Of a stretch of DNA of 47,500 nucleotides, positions 1 through 11,925 are shown one piece after another. Source of the stretch: Symbiodinium natans (Eukaryota > Sar > Dinophyceae > Suessiales > Symbiodiniaceae). The notes beneath the pieces were generated by a model. The model did not search any database. It had not been told where the DNA came from and saw only the letters and a program-made list of their open reading frames with translations. Position numbers and translations under genes: made by a program. Within the stretch, counting starts at the first letter, position 1. Each line of letters opens with the position of its first letter. Location: positions 132,501 to 180,000 of the forward strand of contig CAJNDS010002104.1 in assembly GCA_905221605.1 (NCBI GenBank), read 5' to 3'.

Positions 1-260
1 AGGCCAACACTTGAAACCAAACTGCTCTCAACGACTCCCTGCTGAATCGTAGAATATTTATCCATCTCTTCTGTCTAGGGTTAAACTTCTCTGAAAAATG
101 TTCCTGAATATGAGCCTATTCAACCCAATAAAGGAAAGTATGAAATGTCCCAAGGGCCTACCGAGCTGTAGATTGTGAGAAGCCCGCACTACAGCTGTAC
201 TGGAAGCTTTCCTCCTCCAAGCCGGCCGGGTGAAGCAGGCGAGGGAGAGGACCGACGACC

Positions 261-842
261 CCAAACCCCAAACCCTAAACCCTAAACCCTAAACCCCAAA
301 CCCACAATCTTAAACCCTAAACCCTCATCAGACGTATAGGTGATCGGTTGCTCGAGCTGGCGCAGGAGGCCGAAAACCAGTAACGTCCGCTAGCACATGA
401 AGGCCCTCATTCCAACCCCTACACCTTAACACAAGCGGCAGGATCGGAAACCGCAGGAATCGCCTCCATTGAAAGGTCTCGCCGACCCTAGCCCTAAACC
501 CTAAACCCTTACCCCTTAAACCCGAAACCCTTCCACCCTAATCCATCTACACGCAGGAATGACGTCCCTTCTACTACATATTACATGTGAACGAAAGAAC
601 CCTAAGCCTAAACCCTAAACCCTAACCCTAAACCCTAAACCCTAAAGCCTAAAGCCTAAACCCAAAACAGACTTTCTTCTCATGGGCATCTTGTCACTCC
701 TCAGGCAGCAGGGCCGGTATGAACGTGAACTGAACGTGAGCTTGGAGTGCGCGCCCGTCCCCCTACTGTGCAGGTCGCAACACAACACTGGGTTTAGGGT
801 GTAGGGTTTAGGGTTTAGGGTTTAGGGTTTCGGGTTTAGGGA
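261..842. repeat. Telomere-like arrays, both orientations
   Basis: CCCTAAA arrays at 261-326, 488-540 and 599-664, then TTTAGGG at 788-842, with diverged units (CCCCAAA, AAGCCTA). Confidence 0.85.
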
Positions 843-1094
843 CTTACTGCGGGTTAGTGGGCGATGGGGTCCCCTATATCCCCCCCTATATATCCCCTTT
901 TGAGGGATTCTAGGGTACCTCATTCCCTCTTTCCCTACTAACCAACAGTAAGGAAGGCAGCCAGAATCGGTAGAATAGCTGATAGCTGCCCCTAGAAGGC
1001 GAAATCGCAAATCACAAATCGCCGGTGATTTCGGCCCGCGGTGCCAGATCATCTAAGGGTACCCGTTTTGGGTTGGTCACGTTATAACCCTCAA

Positions 1095-1188
1095 GGTCCA
1101 TGTACCGAAATAGGGAATACTTGGGCCTTAACGTATCTCCTATATAGGGCCTTTTAGGCCCAAGTATACAGTAATAACGTACATGGAC
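1095..1188. repeat. Inverted repeat (foldback)
   Basis: Arms GGTCCATGTAC and ATACTTGGGCCT, separated by 11 unmatched bases in each arm, face their exact complements. 94 bp. Confidence 0.7.
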
Positions 1189-1315
1189 CCTTGGGGTAAG
1201 GGAACCCCGAACCAAACAAAAGAGCAAAGGGTACCGTGGGCTACCAAGTGGCTGGCCGCCTGGGCTCCGATACTATGTCAAAGCCTCTGGTCGTAGATGC
1301 AATGGGTTTAGGATG

Positions 1316-1451
1316 AACCCTAAACCCTAAACCCTAAACCCTAAACCCTAAACCCTAAACCCTAAACCCTAAACCCTAAACCCTAAACCCTAGCCCTAAA
1401 CCCTAAACCCTAAACCCTAAACCTTGAACCCTGAACCCTACACCCTAAACC
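1316..1451 (-). repeat. Telomere-like CCCTAAA array
   Basis: About 19 units, mostly perfect. Confidence 0.95.
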
Positions 1452-1639
1452 GAACTGTCTTGATGCGTATGACAAACAGGCGCACGGATTCAACGGGTAG
1501 CACTCCAGTGATGGGCATGTGCCACTTGCTCTGAATGCAGGTTTGATTTTCAAACGCGGAACGGTGAATGAGATGGAAGCCGCTTGTGCAAATATCCCGC
1601 GTGCCCAGCCAGCATGCCTCGGTAACCCGGCAATTCTGA

Positions 1640-1793
1640 GGGTAGCTACATGGCCCCTTAGTATGGGCCCTTGAAACCCAAAACCCTACACCCTAAACCC
1701 TAAACCCTGATAACCTCCAAGAACCCACGAGCCCATACGTCAGAACCCCTGAAGGAAGGTCAGGGACCATGCGAAGGGCCCATGTAACTATTA
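1640..1793. repeat. Foldback/MITE family B, copy 2
   Basis: 154 bp, similar in length and ends to 3902-4052 (GGGTAGCTACATGGCCCCTT; right end the complement of TTAATAGTTACATGGGCCC). Its centre holds CCCTAAA repeats. Confidence 0.55.
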
Positions 1794-1914
1794 AGAAAAG
1801 GAAGCCACACACTATCACGATACCAAGCCCTCTAAAGACCCGAACCGCCCCCCCTCCTAAAGGCCCAACCCCCTAAAACTCTCAAAACCTCAAACCCACG
1901 AAGCCCCGAAACAA

Positions 1915-2275
1915 CCTAAACCCTAAACCCTAAACCCTAAACCCTAAACCCTAAACCCTAACCCTAAACCCTAAACCCTAAACCCTAAACCCTAAACCCT
2001 AAACCCTAAACCCTAAACCCTAAACCCTAAACTGCGCTCATCCCGGGCACCAAGACATGCTGACGGCCTTTTACGAAGATATGCCGCTGGCGACAGTCCC
2101 CCTCTCCTTTTAACGAAGATCCCAAGAACCCGGCAAAGCAGCATAGAGTTGAGAGTTTAGGGCTCAGGGGTTTAGGGTTTAGGGTTTAGCGGTTAGGGTT
2201 TAGGGTTTAGGGTTTAGGGTTTAGGGTTTAGGGTTTAGGGTTTAGGGTTTAGGGTTTAGGGTTTAGGGTTAGGGT
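1915..2275. repeat. CCCTAAA array, 137-bp unique segment, TTTAGGG array
   Basis: CCCTAAA at 1915-2032 and TTTAGGG at 2170-2275 face outward around a short unique segment. Confidence 0.9.
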
Positions 2276-3414
2276 AACTTGCAGCATTTCTGGGTGGTTT
2301 AAGGGCTTAAGGGTTTAGGGGTTTAGGGATTTAGGGTACAGGGTTCAGGGTTAAGGGCTTCGGGGCTAGGACCACTAACGGTCTCAACGCGGATAAGACG
2401 ACCCGTAGAGGCCCCCCATTTGCAGAGCTCCTGCGGGGGGGTCTAGGGTTAGGGCTTAGGGTTTTTAGTTTGGGGGATTAGGGGTACGAACAACATGGGG
2501 AGCAAGGCTTCTGGGCACCTGATCCCGCAAAACGGTTCTGCAAATGGACTCTCTGGGAAGAACTTTCAGACTTCGTGACTTCGTGTCGAAACGCTCAAGA
2601 AGTTTGGTGGTGTATACCGGGTCCCGAGGTTCCTTAACTTGGTTCATCATTGGGGAATCCTTACAAATTCTGGGGGCCATGTGGCGGTGGCACGCAGCGT
2701 GGTCTGAGGTACGTGACGGATGGCTAAATGGCAGGCTTTTGTGTTTAGACAACTCCGCAAACTTGCGTGTGCAAAAGCGTGGCCATGTTTACGACGTCGA
2801 CAGGCAGGATGCTTCTAATGAGGTCGCCGTGGAACAGTCTGGAGTTCTCGGGAGGATGCTCGGATTCGGAGAGGGGTGTCTCTCATATCGCAGGTGCACT
2901 GACTGGGAACTGGTGCACTGTAGAGCTTGGGATCAGTCCATGGCTTTGCTTCTCAGCTTCTGTGCTGAGTCCCCGCCGGACTGTTCAAAGGCCGGCGGAG
3001 AGAGCTTCTCTCCCTATCCTGGTGTGGCGGGGTAGCATCCGAACCGAGGCTTTCCGAAACCCTAATATGGTATAACTAGTATAAACCACACACTGTGTTT
3101 CTCGAACTCGCGGGGAGTGAGGAAATCAGCCAAGGAAAGGCCCCTGTCTGTGCTGCAAGGACGCGCTGTAAGGCAGCCCTTGCTGTTTGAAAAAGGCATT
3201 GAACGAGTGGTCCTGAATCAAAGGATTTCGGGTTTAGGCTTCGTAGGCATGGCTGTAGAGTTGCTACGGAAAAAAAGGACCAACAGCATTTTGTCTGGAG
3301 AACTGCACTCAAGCTATTTCGAGAGCAGCTCAGAACGCACCATCTATCTGGCGACCCCCTTAGGCACTAGAGTCGGCGATGCTGTGGCAAGCCCTATGAA
3401 CCCTCTAAGTCTGT

Positions 3415-3770
3415 AAACCCTAAACCCTAAATCCTAAACCCTAAACCCTAAACCCTAAACCCAAAGAGACAAACTTGGTACCGCATGAGCCATCATTACA
3501 GAAGGGCACCTGTTCGGGCACTTTTCGGGCGCTGGTTGCTTTGATAAGGGAACCTCGAACCCAAAAAGAGCAAAAAAGGGAAACGACCGGGCTGCCAAGC
3601 AAACACATGCTTTAAGGTTCATTGGTAGTTCTACGCAAAATTTTAAGTGCCCCATAGCTATATAGTTCTAACTGTAGTTGCCATACTTCCAAGCCCTCTT
3701 CTAACGACCATGATACTCCAATGAACCCTAAATCTATACCCTAAACCCCACACCCTAAACCCTAAACCCT
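3415..3770 (-). repeat. Two short CCCTAAA arrays
   Basis: Arrays at 3415-3463 and 3722-3770. A TTTAGGG run at 3880-3908 then faces outward. Confidence 0.85.
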
Positions 3771-3901
3771 ACAGGATCTTGTGTCAGGCACCCGACCGCT
3801 CTGAATGTCCCAAGTGAGTCGCCGCACAAAGCCCCGACCACCGCTTGGCACGTGACACCTCTGACTCAGCTTCAACCAGTTTAGGGATTAGGGTGTAGGG
3901 T

Positions 3902-4052
3902 TTAGGGTAGTTACATGGGCCCTTAATATGGATCCCTTACCACCTAGAGAGGGTTCTGAAGCATGGGCCCTTGGGTTGTCTCGGGTAAAAAGGTGGATGT
4001 AAGGGGTGCCCTTTTCAAGGGCCCATACTGAGGGACCATGAAACTACCCTAA
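3902..4052. repeat. Foldback/MITE family B, copy 1
   Basis: 151 bp with imperfect inverted ends of about 36 bp beginning TTAGGGTAGTT and including CATGG..CCCT...ATGG..CCCTT. The outermost TTAGGGT is itself telomere-like. Confidence 0.75.
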
Positions 4053-4903
4053 GACACTAGCCTCTGCCAATGACACCAGACTACGAGGAATAGTGGGATG
4101 GGGGGAGGGGGGGGGGGGGATGAAGAGGGGGAGAGGGAGTGTAGAAATAGCAGGACACAACCCTACAGCGTCCATTTGGAGCACTGGCCCTGGGGGAACT
4201 CCACAACCCACAAACCCATAAACCCATGAACCGCCAATTCACTAAGCCCCTAAAGCGTCAATCATTCATAAAGGCCCAAAAGCCCTAACCCTAAACCCCC
4301 AAAAACTTAAACCCTCAACCCTAAACCTTCAACCCCAAACCCCAAACAACCCTGAAGTCTTGCAACCCTAAGCCCTCGAACCGGCACAAGAAGGCCTGCG
4401 AGTGCATGGTGGTGCCGGCTGGGGTTTTTGGGCACGAGGACCATACGAAGAGCTGAGGGTTTAGGAGTTGAGGGTTGAGGGGAACTGAGTTTCAATGTTG
4501 ACCAGGTAGTTGCAGATCTGCCCGCGCTCGTGCGGTAGAACTGCCCCAACAAGGGCCAGCAGGCATCTAAACATGTAGCCTACACGAGAGACTTCTGAAC
4601 ATGGGTTGTGAACTCCACTTGCCAAGCTGAGAAAAAATAAACCGCGTGTTCGCGATCTCGGTCCTTGCCTCTCCTGTTGCATGTCGGCTTCTTGGACAGA
4701 GCCCCAGCATTGAGGGCGCAGCCCAGCTTGGAACTGCTTTATTTGGGCCTAACAGACCACACTCGTTACAAGATCTGCCGAATGCAAAAGCGAGGAGAAG
4801 GCGCGCCAGTAGGCAGACGGGGCCCAGTGAACCGTTTGAAATGGGTCCGGCTCCATCACAGGCCGACCCCGAATCTTTCCCCACCCCCCTCTGCGACAAT
4901 GGT

Positions 4904-4991
4904 CCTTTGGGATGTTCCCCCTGATAACTAACAGTCCTTAACCCGAGAATCCCTGCTAAGGAGTGTTAGTATAATTTGAACATCCCAAAGG
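4904..4991. repeat. Foldback/MITE family A, copy 1
   Basis: Ends are CCTTTGGGATGTTC and its reverse complement. Inside each end is ACTAACAGTCCTTA or its diverged complement. 88 bp, no coding capacity. Confidence 0.75.
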
Positions 4992-5378
4992 GTGCTACTG
5001 GAACTACACATGATTCTTTAGGGGGAGGGGTCATCACCCTTTCACGGCCTATGCCAGAGGGTTTTTTGCTCGCCCGACCATCGCTGGCAAAACAAACAAG
5101 TTGCCCTGCAAACAAGCCTGAGTTCACTCGAAGATGCCTCGGCGTGGGCTTGGCAGGCTCCCAGGCTCTTTGGGTGTAGGGTTTAGGGTTTTTGGAATTC
5201 TTCGTTTTGCTTTGTTTCCTTTTCTGTGTGTGTGGGGGAGGTATGGTCTATAGGTTTAGACTTGGGGTTTAGTTTCGGTCTGAGCTTGGGACAGACTCCA
5301 ACCACCCAAGTCAACCCTAAACCAGCAGACCTGGGGCCACGGCTGCATGGGTTTACATGCCCGACTAAACCCTCAAAC

Positions 5379-5487
5379 TTGGGAAGTTCCCCCTATATAC
5401 TATCAGTCCTTACTAGGGATTATAATGCGGGGGGGGGGGTACTCTAATCCGTGCCCAGGACTGCTAGTATAAGGGGGAACATCCCAA
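5379..5487. repeat. Foldback/MITE family A, copy 2
   Basis: It begins TTGGGAAGTTCCCCCTATA and ends in the complement of TTGGGATGTTCCCCCTTATA. It contains a G10 run. 109 bp. Confidence 0.8.
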
Positions 5488-5736
5488 CCTGAAACCCTAA
5501 ACCCTAAACCCTAAAGCCTCAAGCCCCCTGTAACTTGAAATTATTCAAAAATCCAAAAACCGAACCTCCCCGAAACTCCTCGAAACTTTCCCCGAACCTG
5601 AATCCTGAATAATTTCACTAAACCACCCACCCACCGCAACAAACCGAAAAATGGTGTGACGAATCCGAAGTCCACTCCCATGCTTCCAGGAGGCTGTTCA
5701 AACTGTCAGAACTCCCATCCTGGGAGGTCAGTTCGA

Positions 5737-5775
5737 GGGTTTAGGGTTTAGGGTTTAGGGTTTAGGGTTTAGGGT
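5737..5775 (+). repeat. TTTAGGG array
   Basis: Five to six units. Confidence 0.9.
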
Positions 5776-6884
5776 CTGGGATAAAAGTGGAAAGTGGGGG
5801 CTTCCGGGTGTGCAGCCCCATAAGCCCGCAAACCCCTACTTAGAGCAACCTTGTACCTGAAATAAAAGGTAAATGGCTACTCTAGGCAAGCACTAAACAT
5901 CCCTCTAAGTCCTACATGGCCCGCACGCCACAGCTGAACGTCGCGAGGTCAGTGCTGCAATGCGGCAAAGGCACATTGATAAAAAAAAGTTTTCCGCTCG
6001 GACCTGGCAGGGGATCTCGGGCTACGAAGGCCAGGACAGCTAAAGAAGGAGTGGCCAGTCCAGGCTAGTCCAAGATGGCTCAAGGAAGGCTAACCCCATG
6101 ACCAGAAAATGACACGCTCACACCAACGATTTCCTTCCAGTTACCCATTCCTAACACCCCACAAGATTGAAGCTGGTGAAGTGCTTAAGGTAATTTCTTG
6201 CTTTGTCAACGGAGGTGTTGTTGTTACGAACTCAGAAAAGAGTCTAGGAGCTATCTCTACATTCTCAAAGCTCATACAACCCTCCAGCCTCACAGCAAGC
6301 TTCGGGGGCTTGGGGGCTCCAGACTAAATCTACCATTTGCTTAAGATACCCAAAGAAAAAAATAATCCTTTTAATGCCCTCAAGAAGGAAGAATGTGTTT
6401 TCGGGGTTCTTAAGCAATTAGTAGAAATCTGGCATGTCTTGATGCACGTGTACGTGTGCTCAGGACGTGCCCGAAAAGCAAGACGCCGACCGCCAGTGGA
6501 CATATGGTGCAGGATAACAGCTCACAATCAAGCCTACAGATAAGGTGCGGACATCAGAATCACAGATTTCGGCGCATCTACAAGCATGCCATCTCGACTC
6601 GATGTAAGCATACCTTCTCAGTAGCTGGTTTCATAGGCTCAATAGCTAGCAGTTAAGGTTTAGGGTTTAGGGTTTAAGGCTCGGGGTCTGGGTTCTTTTC
6701 TCTTCAGTACCCCCCCCCCCCCCCCCCGCCCGCTCACAACACGGGCATGTCCCAAATTAAGGGTGCCCCTTGCGTACCCCGTAGAGAGTAACTTCCCCTT
6801 AAATGGACCCGCCAAAACAAGTACCTGAATTTTGCGGAATCCTCATAAAGTTGAAGTTTTTCTAGCATCTTCACAAGGACACCA

Positions 6885-7200
6885 AATTAAAATAGAGTAG
6901 AATAGAAATAGAACCGAATCGAACTGAATTGAACTGAACCGACTTGAATAGAGAAGAATAACAGAGAATAATAAAATAGAATCGAAGAGAAAAGAAAAGA
7001 ATGGAACATAATAAAATTAAATTAGAATAGACTAGAAGAGAAAAGAATGCCATTGTGAGTAGAACAGGAAAAATCAGAATAGAATTAGAATTAGAATAGG
7101 ATTCGAGTAGAATAGACAAGAATAGATAGGTTAGAATAGCGTTTCAAAAGATTTAGAATCAGAATTGTACTTAGAATTAGGTTTGAAACAGACTAGAATA
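6885..7200. repeat. Degenerate AGAAT-type purine-rich repeat
   Basis: Roughly 315 bp of irregular AGAATAGA/GAACTGAA units, followed by a short TATA run (7200-7235). Confidence 0.7.
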
Positions 7201-7346
7201 TATACATATGTATATATATATATATGTATAATATGCGTGTGTACCCTCACCAATATGTACAAGGAATCCTGTGTAAACTGATCAATGGCTGGAAAAAGAA
7301 CAAACAAGCCCCAAAACCTGTTTCATAGAGCTCCAAGAGGGGGGTC

Positions 7347-7514
7347 GGGTTTAGGGTTTAGGGTTTAGGGTCTAGGGTTTAGGGCTTAGGGTTAGGGTTT
7401 AGGGTTTAGGGTTTAGGGCTTAGGGCTTAGGGCTTAGGGCTTAGGGTTTAGGTTTAGGGTTTAGGGTTTAGAGTTTAGGGTTTAGGGTTTAGGGTTTAGG
7501 CAGGGTTTAGGGTG
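7347..7514 (+). repeat. TTTAGGG array with CTTAGGG variants
   Basis: About 23 units, with a block of CTTAGGG. Confidence 0.9.
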
Positions 7515-7883
7515 TGTCAGGGGAGGGCGCGCGCTCGGGTGTGAAACACCCCGGGCCGCGCGCTCGCGTTGCCCGACAACCCACACCGGCCACCCCAACT
7601 ATACTCTATTGGGGTTTAGGGTTTGTTGATTTTTTCGTGTGCACCGATGCTTGCCTTTATGTTTTTGAAGTTGCGATGTTAGGGTTAAGCTGGGGTTGGG
7701 GGTAGCCTCGGCCCTTGTCGGGCCTTCGGCGTGTCAGGGCCCGCAGGAGCCCTTTCTTTTTTTCAGGTCATTTGATTGTTTTTCGCCAATGAGCATGTCG
7801 ATTTTTGTCGTTGCAGGGCTAGGGCTTAAGCTACCCTTGTTAGGGTCGCCGCCCTTGCCGCCATGGCCCAAAGTTTCGAAATT

Positions 7884-7885
<2 letters not shown>

Positions 7886-7914
<29 letters not shown>

Positions 7915-7915
7915 G
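7886..7915 (+). repeat. G30 homopolymer
   Basis: Thirty consecutive G. Shorter G or C runs lie at 4104, 5432, 6710-6727 (C18), 10329, 36378 and 41408. Confidence 0.9.
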
Positions 7916-8139
7916 CGCTTTTTTGACCCAGGAGTTACACTTTAGCTGTGGTCTGGGTGCCGGCCATCCCTTAGCCGAGTACTGACGTTGTCGTAAAAAG
8001 GCCTCCATTGGCCTGTCCAGGACAGACGGTGAGGCTTAATCCTCACCTTTCCGTTTCTCTTTTCGCTTGGGCGCTCGGGCTGTGAGGCCCTCGGCCGAGC
8101 GTTCGGGGTCTGTCGCTCGACGGAAGCGACCCCTCACTT

Positions 8140-8285
8140 AGTTTAGGGTTTAGGGTTTAGGGTTTTAGGGTTTAGGGTTTAGGGTTTAGGGTTTAGGGTT
8201 TAGGGTTTAGGGTTTAGGGTTTAGGGTTTAGGGTTTAGGGTTTAGGGTTTAGGGTTTAGGGTTTAGGGTTTAGGGTTTAGGGTTT
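8140..8285 (+). repeat. TTTAGGG array
   Basis: About 20 units, one of the most regular arrays here. Confidence 0.95.
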
Positions 8286-8891
8286 CCGCTCACCCCTCGA
8301 CCGGCCTTGCTGCGCCTTCGGCCCAAGCAGGTGCCTTGGCTTAAGAAAATACTCTTTGCTTAAGAAGCCCCCAAAAAATTCTTTTTTAAAAAAACAAGTA
8401 TTCTTCCTGTTGGTTTCCAGAGGTCATTTTAAGCGAACCTAAACCCTGAAAAAAGGGAATAAGGGTTTGCTCTGGGTCCTAGGCTTGCAGTTTGTGCTTC
8501 CCCAGGGCCATGTAGGGTCCCACAGACCTCAACACCGACCACAACCCCCTGGAAAAAAAGTATATACTTTTAGGTAATAAGTAGCAATAATAGGAACCCA
8601 GAACAAAAAAGTATTGAAGTATAGTACTCCAAAGCCCAGTAAACAACTCCAAAAAAACTTAAGCCCTAAACCCTAAACCCTAAACCCTAAACCCATACAA
8701 GCCTTCAACCCATACTCGACCTGACGCGATGGACCGAGACTTGAATCCCACAACCGCACCCGAACCCACAACCCCCATGGGAGTTGGAAATGCTTTCGGT
8801 TGCCTTGACCTTCGAGTTATGACTCCATCCGGCTGCCTAGAGTTTCGGATCCTTGGCCTCACTGTTGGCCTCTTGCTTATGGCCGACTTGG

Positions 8892-9116
8892 CCTAAACCC
8901 TAAACCCTAAACCCTAAACCCTAAACCCGAAACGGCTCTTTGGGGGCTCGCATGAGGTCGGGATCTTATCATCTTGGGAACCGGAAAGGTGAGCTCTTCA
9001 GAGGTTTAGGGTTTAGGGTTTAGGGTCTAGGGTTTAGGGTTTAGGGTTTAGGGTCTAGGGTTTAGGGTTTAGGGTCTAGGGTTTAGGGTTTAGGGTTTAG
9101 GGTTTAGGGTTTAGGG
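8892..9116. repeat. CCCTAAA array, 70-bp unique segment, TTTAGGG/TCTAGGG array
   Basis: CCCTAAA at 8892-8933 and TTTAGGG at 9004-9116, with TCTAGGG units inserted every few repeats. Confidence 0.9.
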
Positions 9117-9186
9117 AGCTCTCGAACACCTCAGCCTGCTGAATAGAGATTGGGAGCGCCGGACTTGCTGATCGTGCCCTACATGA

Positions 9187-9392
9187 AACCCTAAACTCTA
9201 AACCCTAAACCCTAAACCCTAAACCCTAAACCCTGAACCCTGAACCCTGAACCCTGAACCCTGAACCCTGAACCCTGAACCCTGAACCCTTACCCTGCAG
9301 CCCATGGTGCTTTTGGCATCCGCCGGCCGTTTCCCAGCAAAGGTCCTACGCATTGAGCTCAAGGCTTTAGGGTTTAGGGTTTAGGGTTTAGG
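9187..9392. repeat. CCCTAAA then CCCTGAA variant array, 68-bp segment, TTTAGGG
   Basis: Units switch sharply from CCCTAAA to about eight CCCTGAA units (9231-9290), then a unique segment, then TTTAGGG at 9364-9392. Confidence 0.9.
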
Positions 9393-9686
9393 GTCGACAG
9401 AAATGCCCTACTTGGAGGATCCCTATCTGGAGTTTAGGGTCTAGGGTTCGGGTTTAGGGTTTAGGGCTACCTGTGAACCTTGAGTTAAGTAAGCTGGGAG
9501 AGAAGTACGTTCACGAGGACTTAGGTTATATGTCCCTTCAACAGCAGGTGAAGGGCCATATAACTTTGGGGATTCCGGGGGTTGGGCGTATACGGAACAA
9601 CCTCCGTGTTCCTCTTTCTATTGATAGGAAACCACCGCTACCAGGTGTTTACTTCACTATGAGCATCCACTATAGTTTGACAGGCA

Positions 9687-9985
9687 AACCCTAAACCCAA
9701 AACCCTAAACCTTAAACCTCAAACCCTAAACCCTAAACCCCGAAACCCGAAACCCTAAACCCTAAACCCTAAACCCACATTTCCACAGGCAAACTCTATG
9801 CTCGGCTCTGTGGTCGTGGGGATGAGTGGACCCACACATCCTTTCTATCTCGGGCTTGGCGTTGCAGCCCCAGCCAGTTTTACAAAGGTTTAGGGTTTAG
9901 GGTTTAGGGTTTAGGGTTTAGGGTTTAGGGTTTAGGGTTTAGGGTTTAGGGTTTAGGGTTTAGGGTTTAGGGTTTAGGGTTTAGG
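9687..9985. repeat. CCCTAAA array, 110-bp unique segment, TTTAGGG array
   Basis: CCCTAAA with CCCGAAA variants at 9687-9776 and TTTAGGG at 9887-9985, facing outward. Confidence 0.9.
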
Positions 9986-10289
9986 CTTCAAAAACGGCAT
10001 CCCTGCCAACCGCCCACGGTGCGGGGTGTGCAACTTTGAGAAGGAAGGCAGGAGCGGGCCCCCCATTTGCAAACAGGGGTTTAGGGTTTTTGGGTTTAGG
10101 GTTTAGGGTTTAGGGAGATGTGTCCGAGGATGAGTGGACAACAAGGCCATCCCCTTTCCATTCCGCGTTGGGGGTTCCAGCCCGAGGTATTAGGCAACTT
10201 ACAAGCAGCAGGCAGCAGCGCCGTCGCCGCCGCGACGGCGCACAGTTCTACAAAGATGGTGCTGCTATTTTGGGGGTGGGAATTGTTTG

Positions 10290-10320
<31 letters not shown>

Positions 10321-10696
10321 TTTTTTTTGGGGGGGGGGGGTGGGGGCCGGCGTTTGGGTCACTGTGAGCCTTATGGCTAGTTCGGTTGCTCAGAAGAACC
10401 TTGCCGAATATAGGGGCCTGAATGATTGGAAGAAGGTTTTTTTTTTTTGGGGGGGGGGTATTAGAGTTAAATTATTAAAGAGACCATTGGGGGAATACCA
10501 TTAGAAATTTTTCCGACCGATATTACGTTAACTCCACCTCACCAATCTTGGAGCCTTGACAGCCTTGAGCTGATTTCAAGGTCCCCTTCCCCCGTCCGTC
10601 CTGTCATGCACGTCTCGCGCCCATCGCTTGATCTTTTCACTCGTCAAGCTTGTTCCCGCAGTTTGGGCCTTGACTTTGGTGAGTTTGGGCCGGCTA

Positions 10697-10760
10697 CCCT
10701 AAACCCTAAACCCTAAACCCTAAACCCGAAACCCGAAACCCTAAACCCTAAACCCTAAAC
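10697..10760 (-). repeat. CCCTAAA array
   Basis: Nine units, with CCCGAAA variants. Confidence 0.9.
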
Positions 10761-11278
10761 GTTCTAGGAGCGCCCTTCATCCTCCTACCTCGGAGAGGCT
10801 GCAACGAGCTCCATCGAAATCTACCCTGAGAGGACATGTGGGAGGCAGACACCGCGCCCGACTAGGAGGCTTCAACGGCTTAAGTTCAACAACCCCCTGC
10901 AGATGCTTAGGGGTTGGGTCTAGAGGTTGGGCCTGAAAACTCATGGCCACACGGTGTGTCGCCCATCCCAAAACATGCTATCAGAAGCGTGCGTGCACGC
11001 GCACACTGCCTCTGAACCCATGGCACTGCGGATTCCTCTAAACCCTCAAAGGCCATAAGAACGTCGCCGAGCCAAACAGAAACACTCAACCCTCAACCCT
11101 TAACCCTCTTCACAAAATCCAAGCAGGGAGCAGAAAGTGTAGTAGGTCGCACGCTTGCAACCGCACCATGGGCCTTTGAGCTTTCACTGTGTTCGAAGAT
11201 CGAGTTGTAAGGGACTAGAGGTGCGACTTTTACAAGGGACCCTCGAACAGAAGTACACAAAAACGATATACTTCGTCC

Positions 11279-11368
11279 TGGTATGTCTAGAAAGGGGGAT
11301 TATGGGGCTTATAAAAGGGGAATATACTTGGCATGTCTATATAGGGGGAGTATGGGGCTTATAAATGG
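11279..11368. repeat. 50-bp imperfect direct duplication
   Basis: TGGTATGTCTA...GGGGCTTATAAA recurs 50 bp later as TGGCATGTCTA...GGGGCTTATAAA. Confidence 0.6.
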
Positions 11369-11570
11369 CTGGACAAGATTAACAACCCGAGTATGCCTTT
11401 CTCCAATTCCATGGAGGGTGCTGCGTTCGGGGCGACAAGGCTGTCAAAGTTGAAGACATACATGTGGCTGGGCGGGTGACTCGCGGAGGCAGCATATATC
11501 TGTACAGTATATGTATGTGTGACTGATCTGCATATAAATACAGATATGTGTTATGTAAGTTCTGTAAGTG

Positions 11571-11850
11571 CAGGCACACACAGACACACACACACACACA
11601 CAGAGAGACACAGACACAGACACAGACACAGACACAGACTCAGCTTCAGACTCAGACTCAAACACAGACACAGACACACCCACACACACACACACCTACA
11701 CTTTGACACCCCCGAAGGAGTTAGCTAGAAGTTACAAGCAGGTACGTTTTCACCTCCCTGGGGGCATCTTCGTTGGCCAGTGACCCCCAGGGAGAGCGCT
11801 GGCCCCCTGTTTTGTGCTTGCCCAAAAAATCTTTGGAACACAGGAGTGCA

Positions 11851-11925
<75 letters not shown>

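Larger units (their letters stand above)
1..11570. other. Gene-poor region rich in telomere-like repeats and foldbacks
   Basis: Besides the repeats listed I see no convincing gene. The longest frame (2544-3035, plus) has no recognisable motif. There is no rRNA or tRNA that I can identify. Confidence 0.6.

Noticed and set aside
2544-3035. 163-residue plus-strand frame
   Set aside because: No recognisable motif, overlaps other frames, and lies in telomere-like repeat territory.
6060-6080. Another spliced-leader relic (TGGCTCAAG)
   Set aside because: Only nine bases match, which is expected by chance in a window this long.
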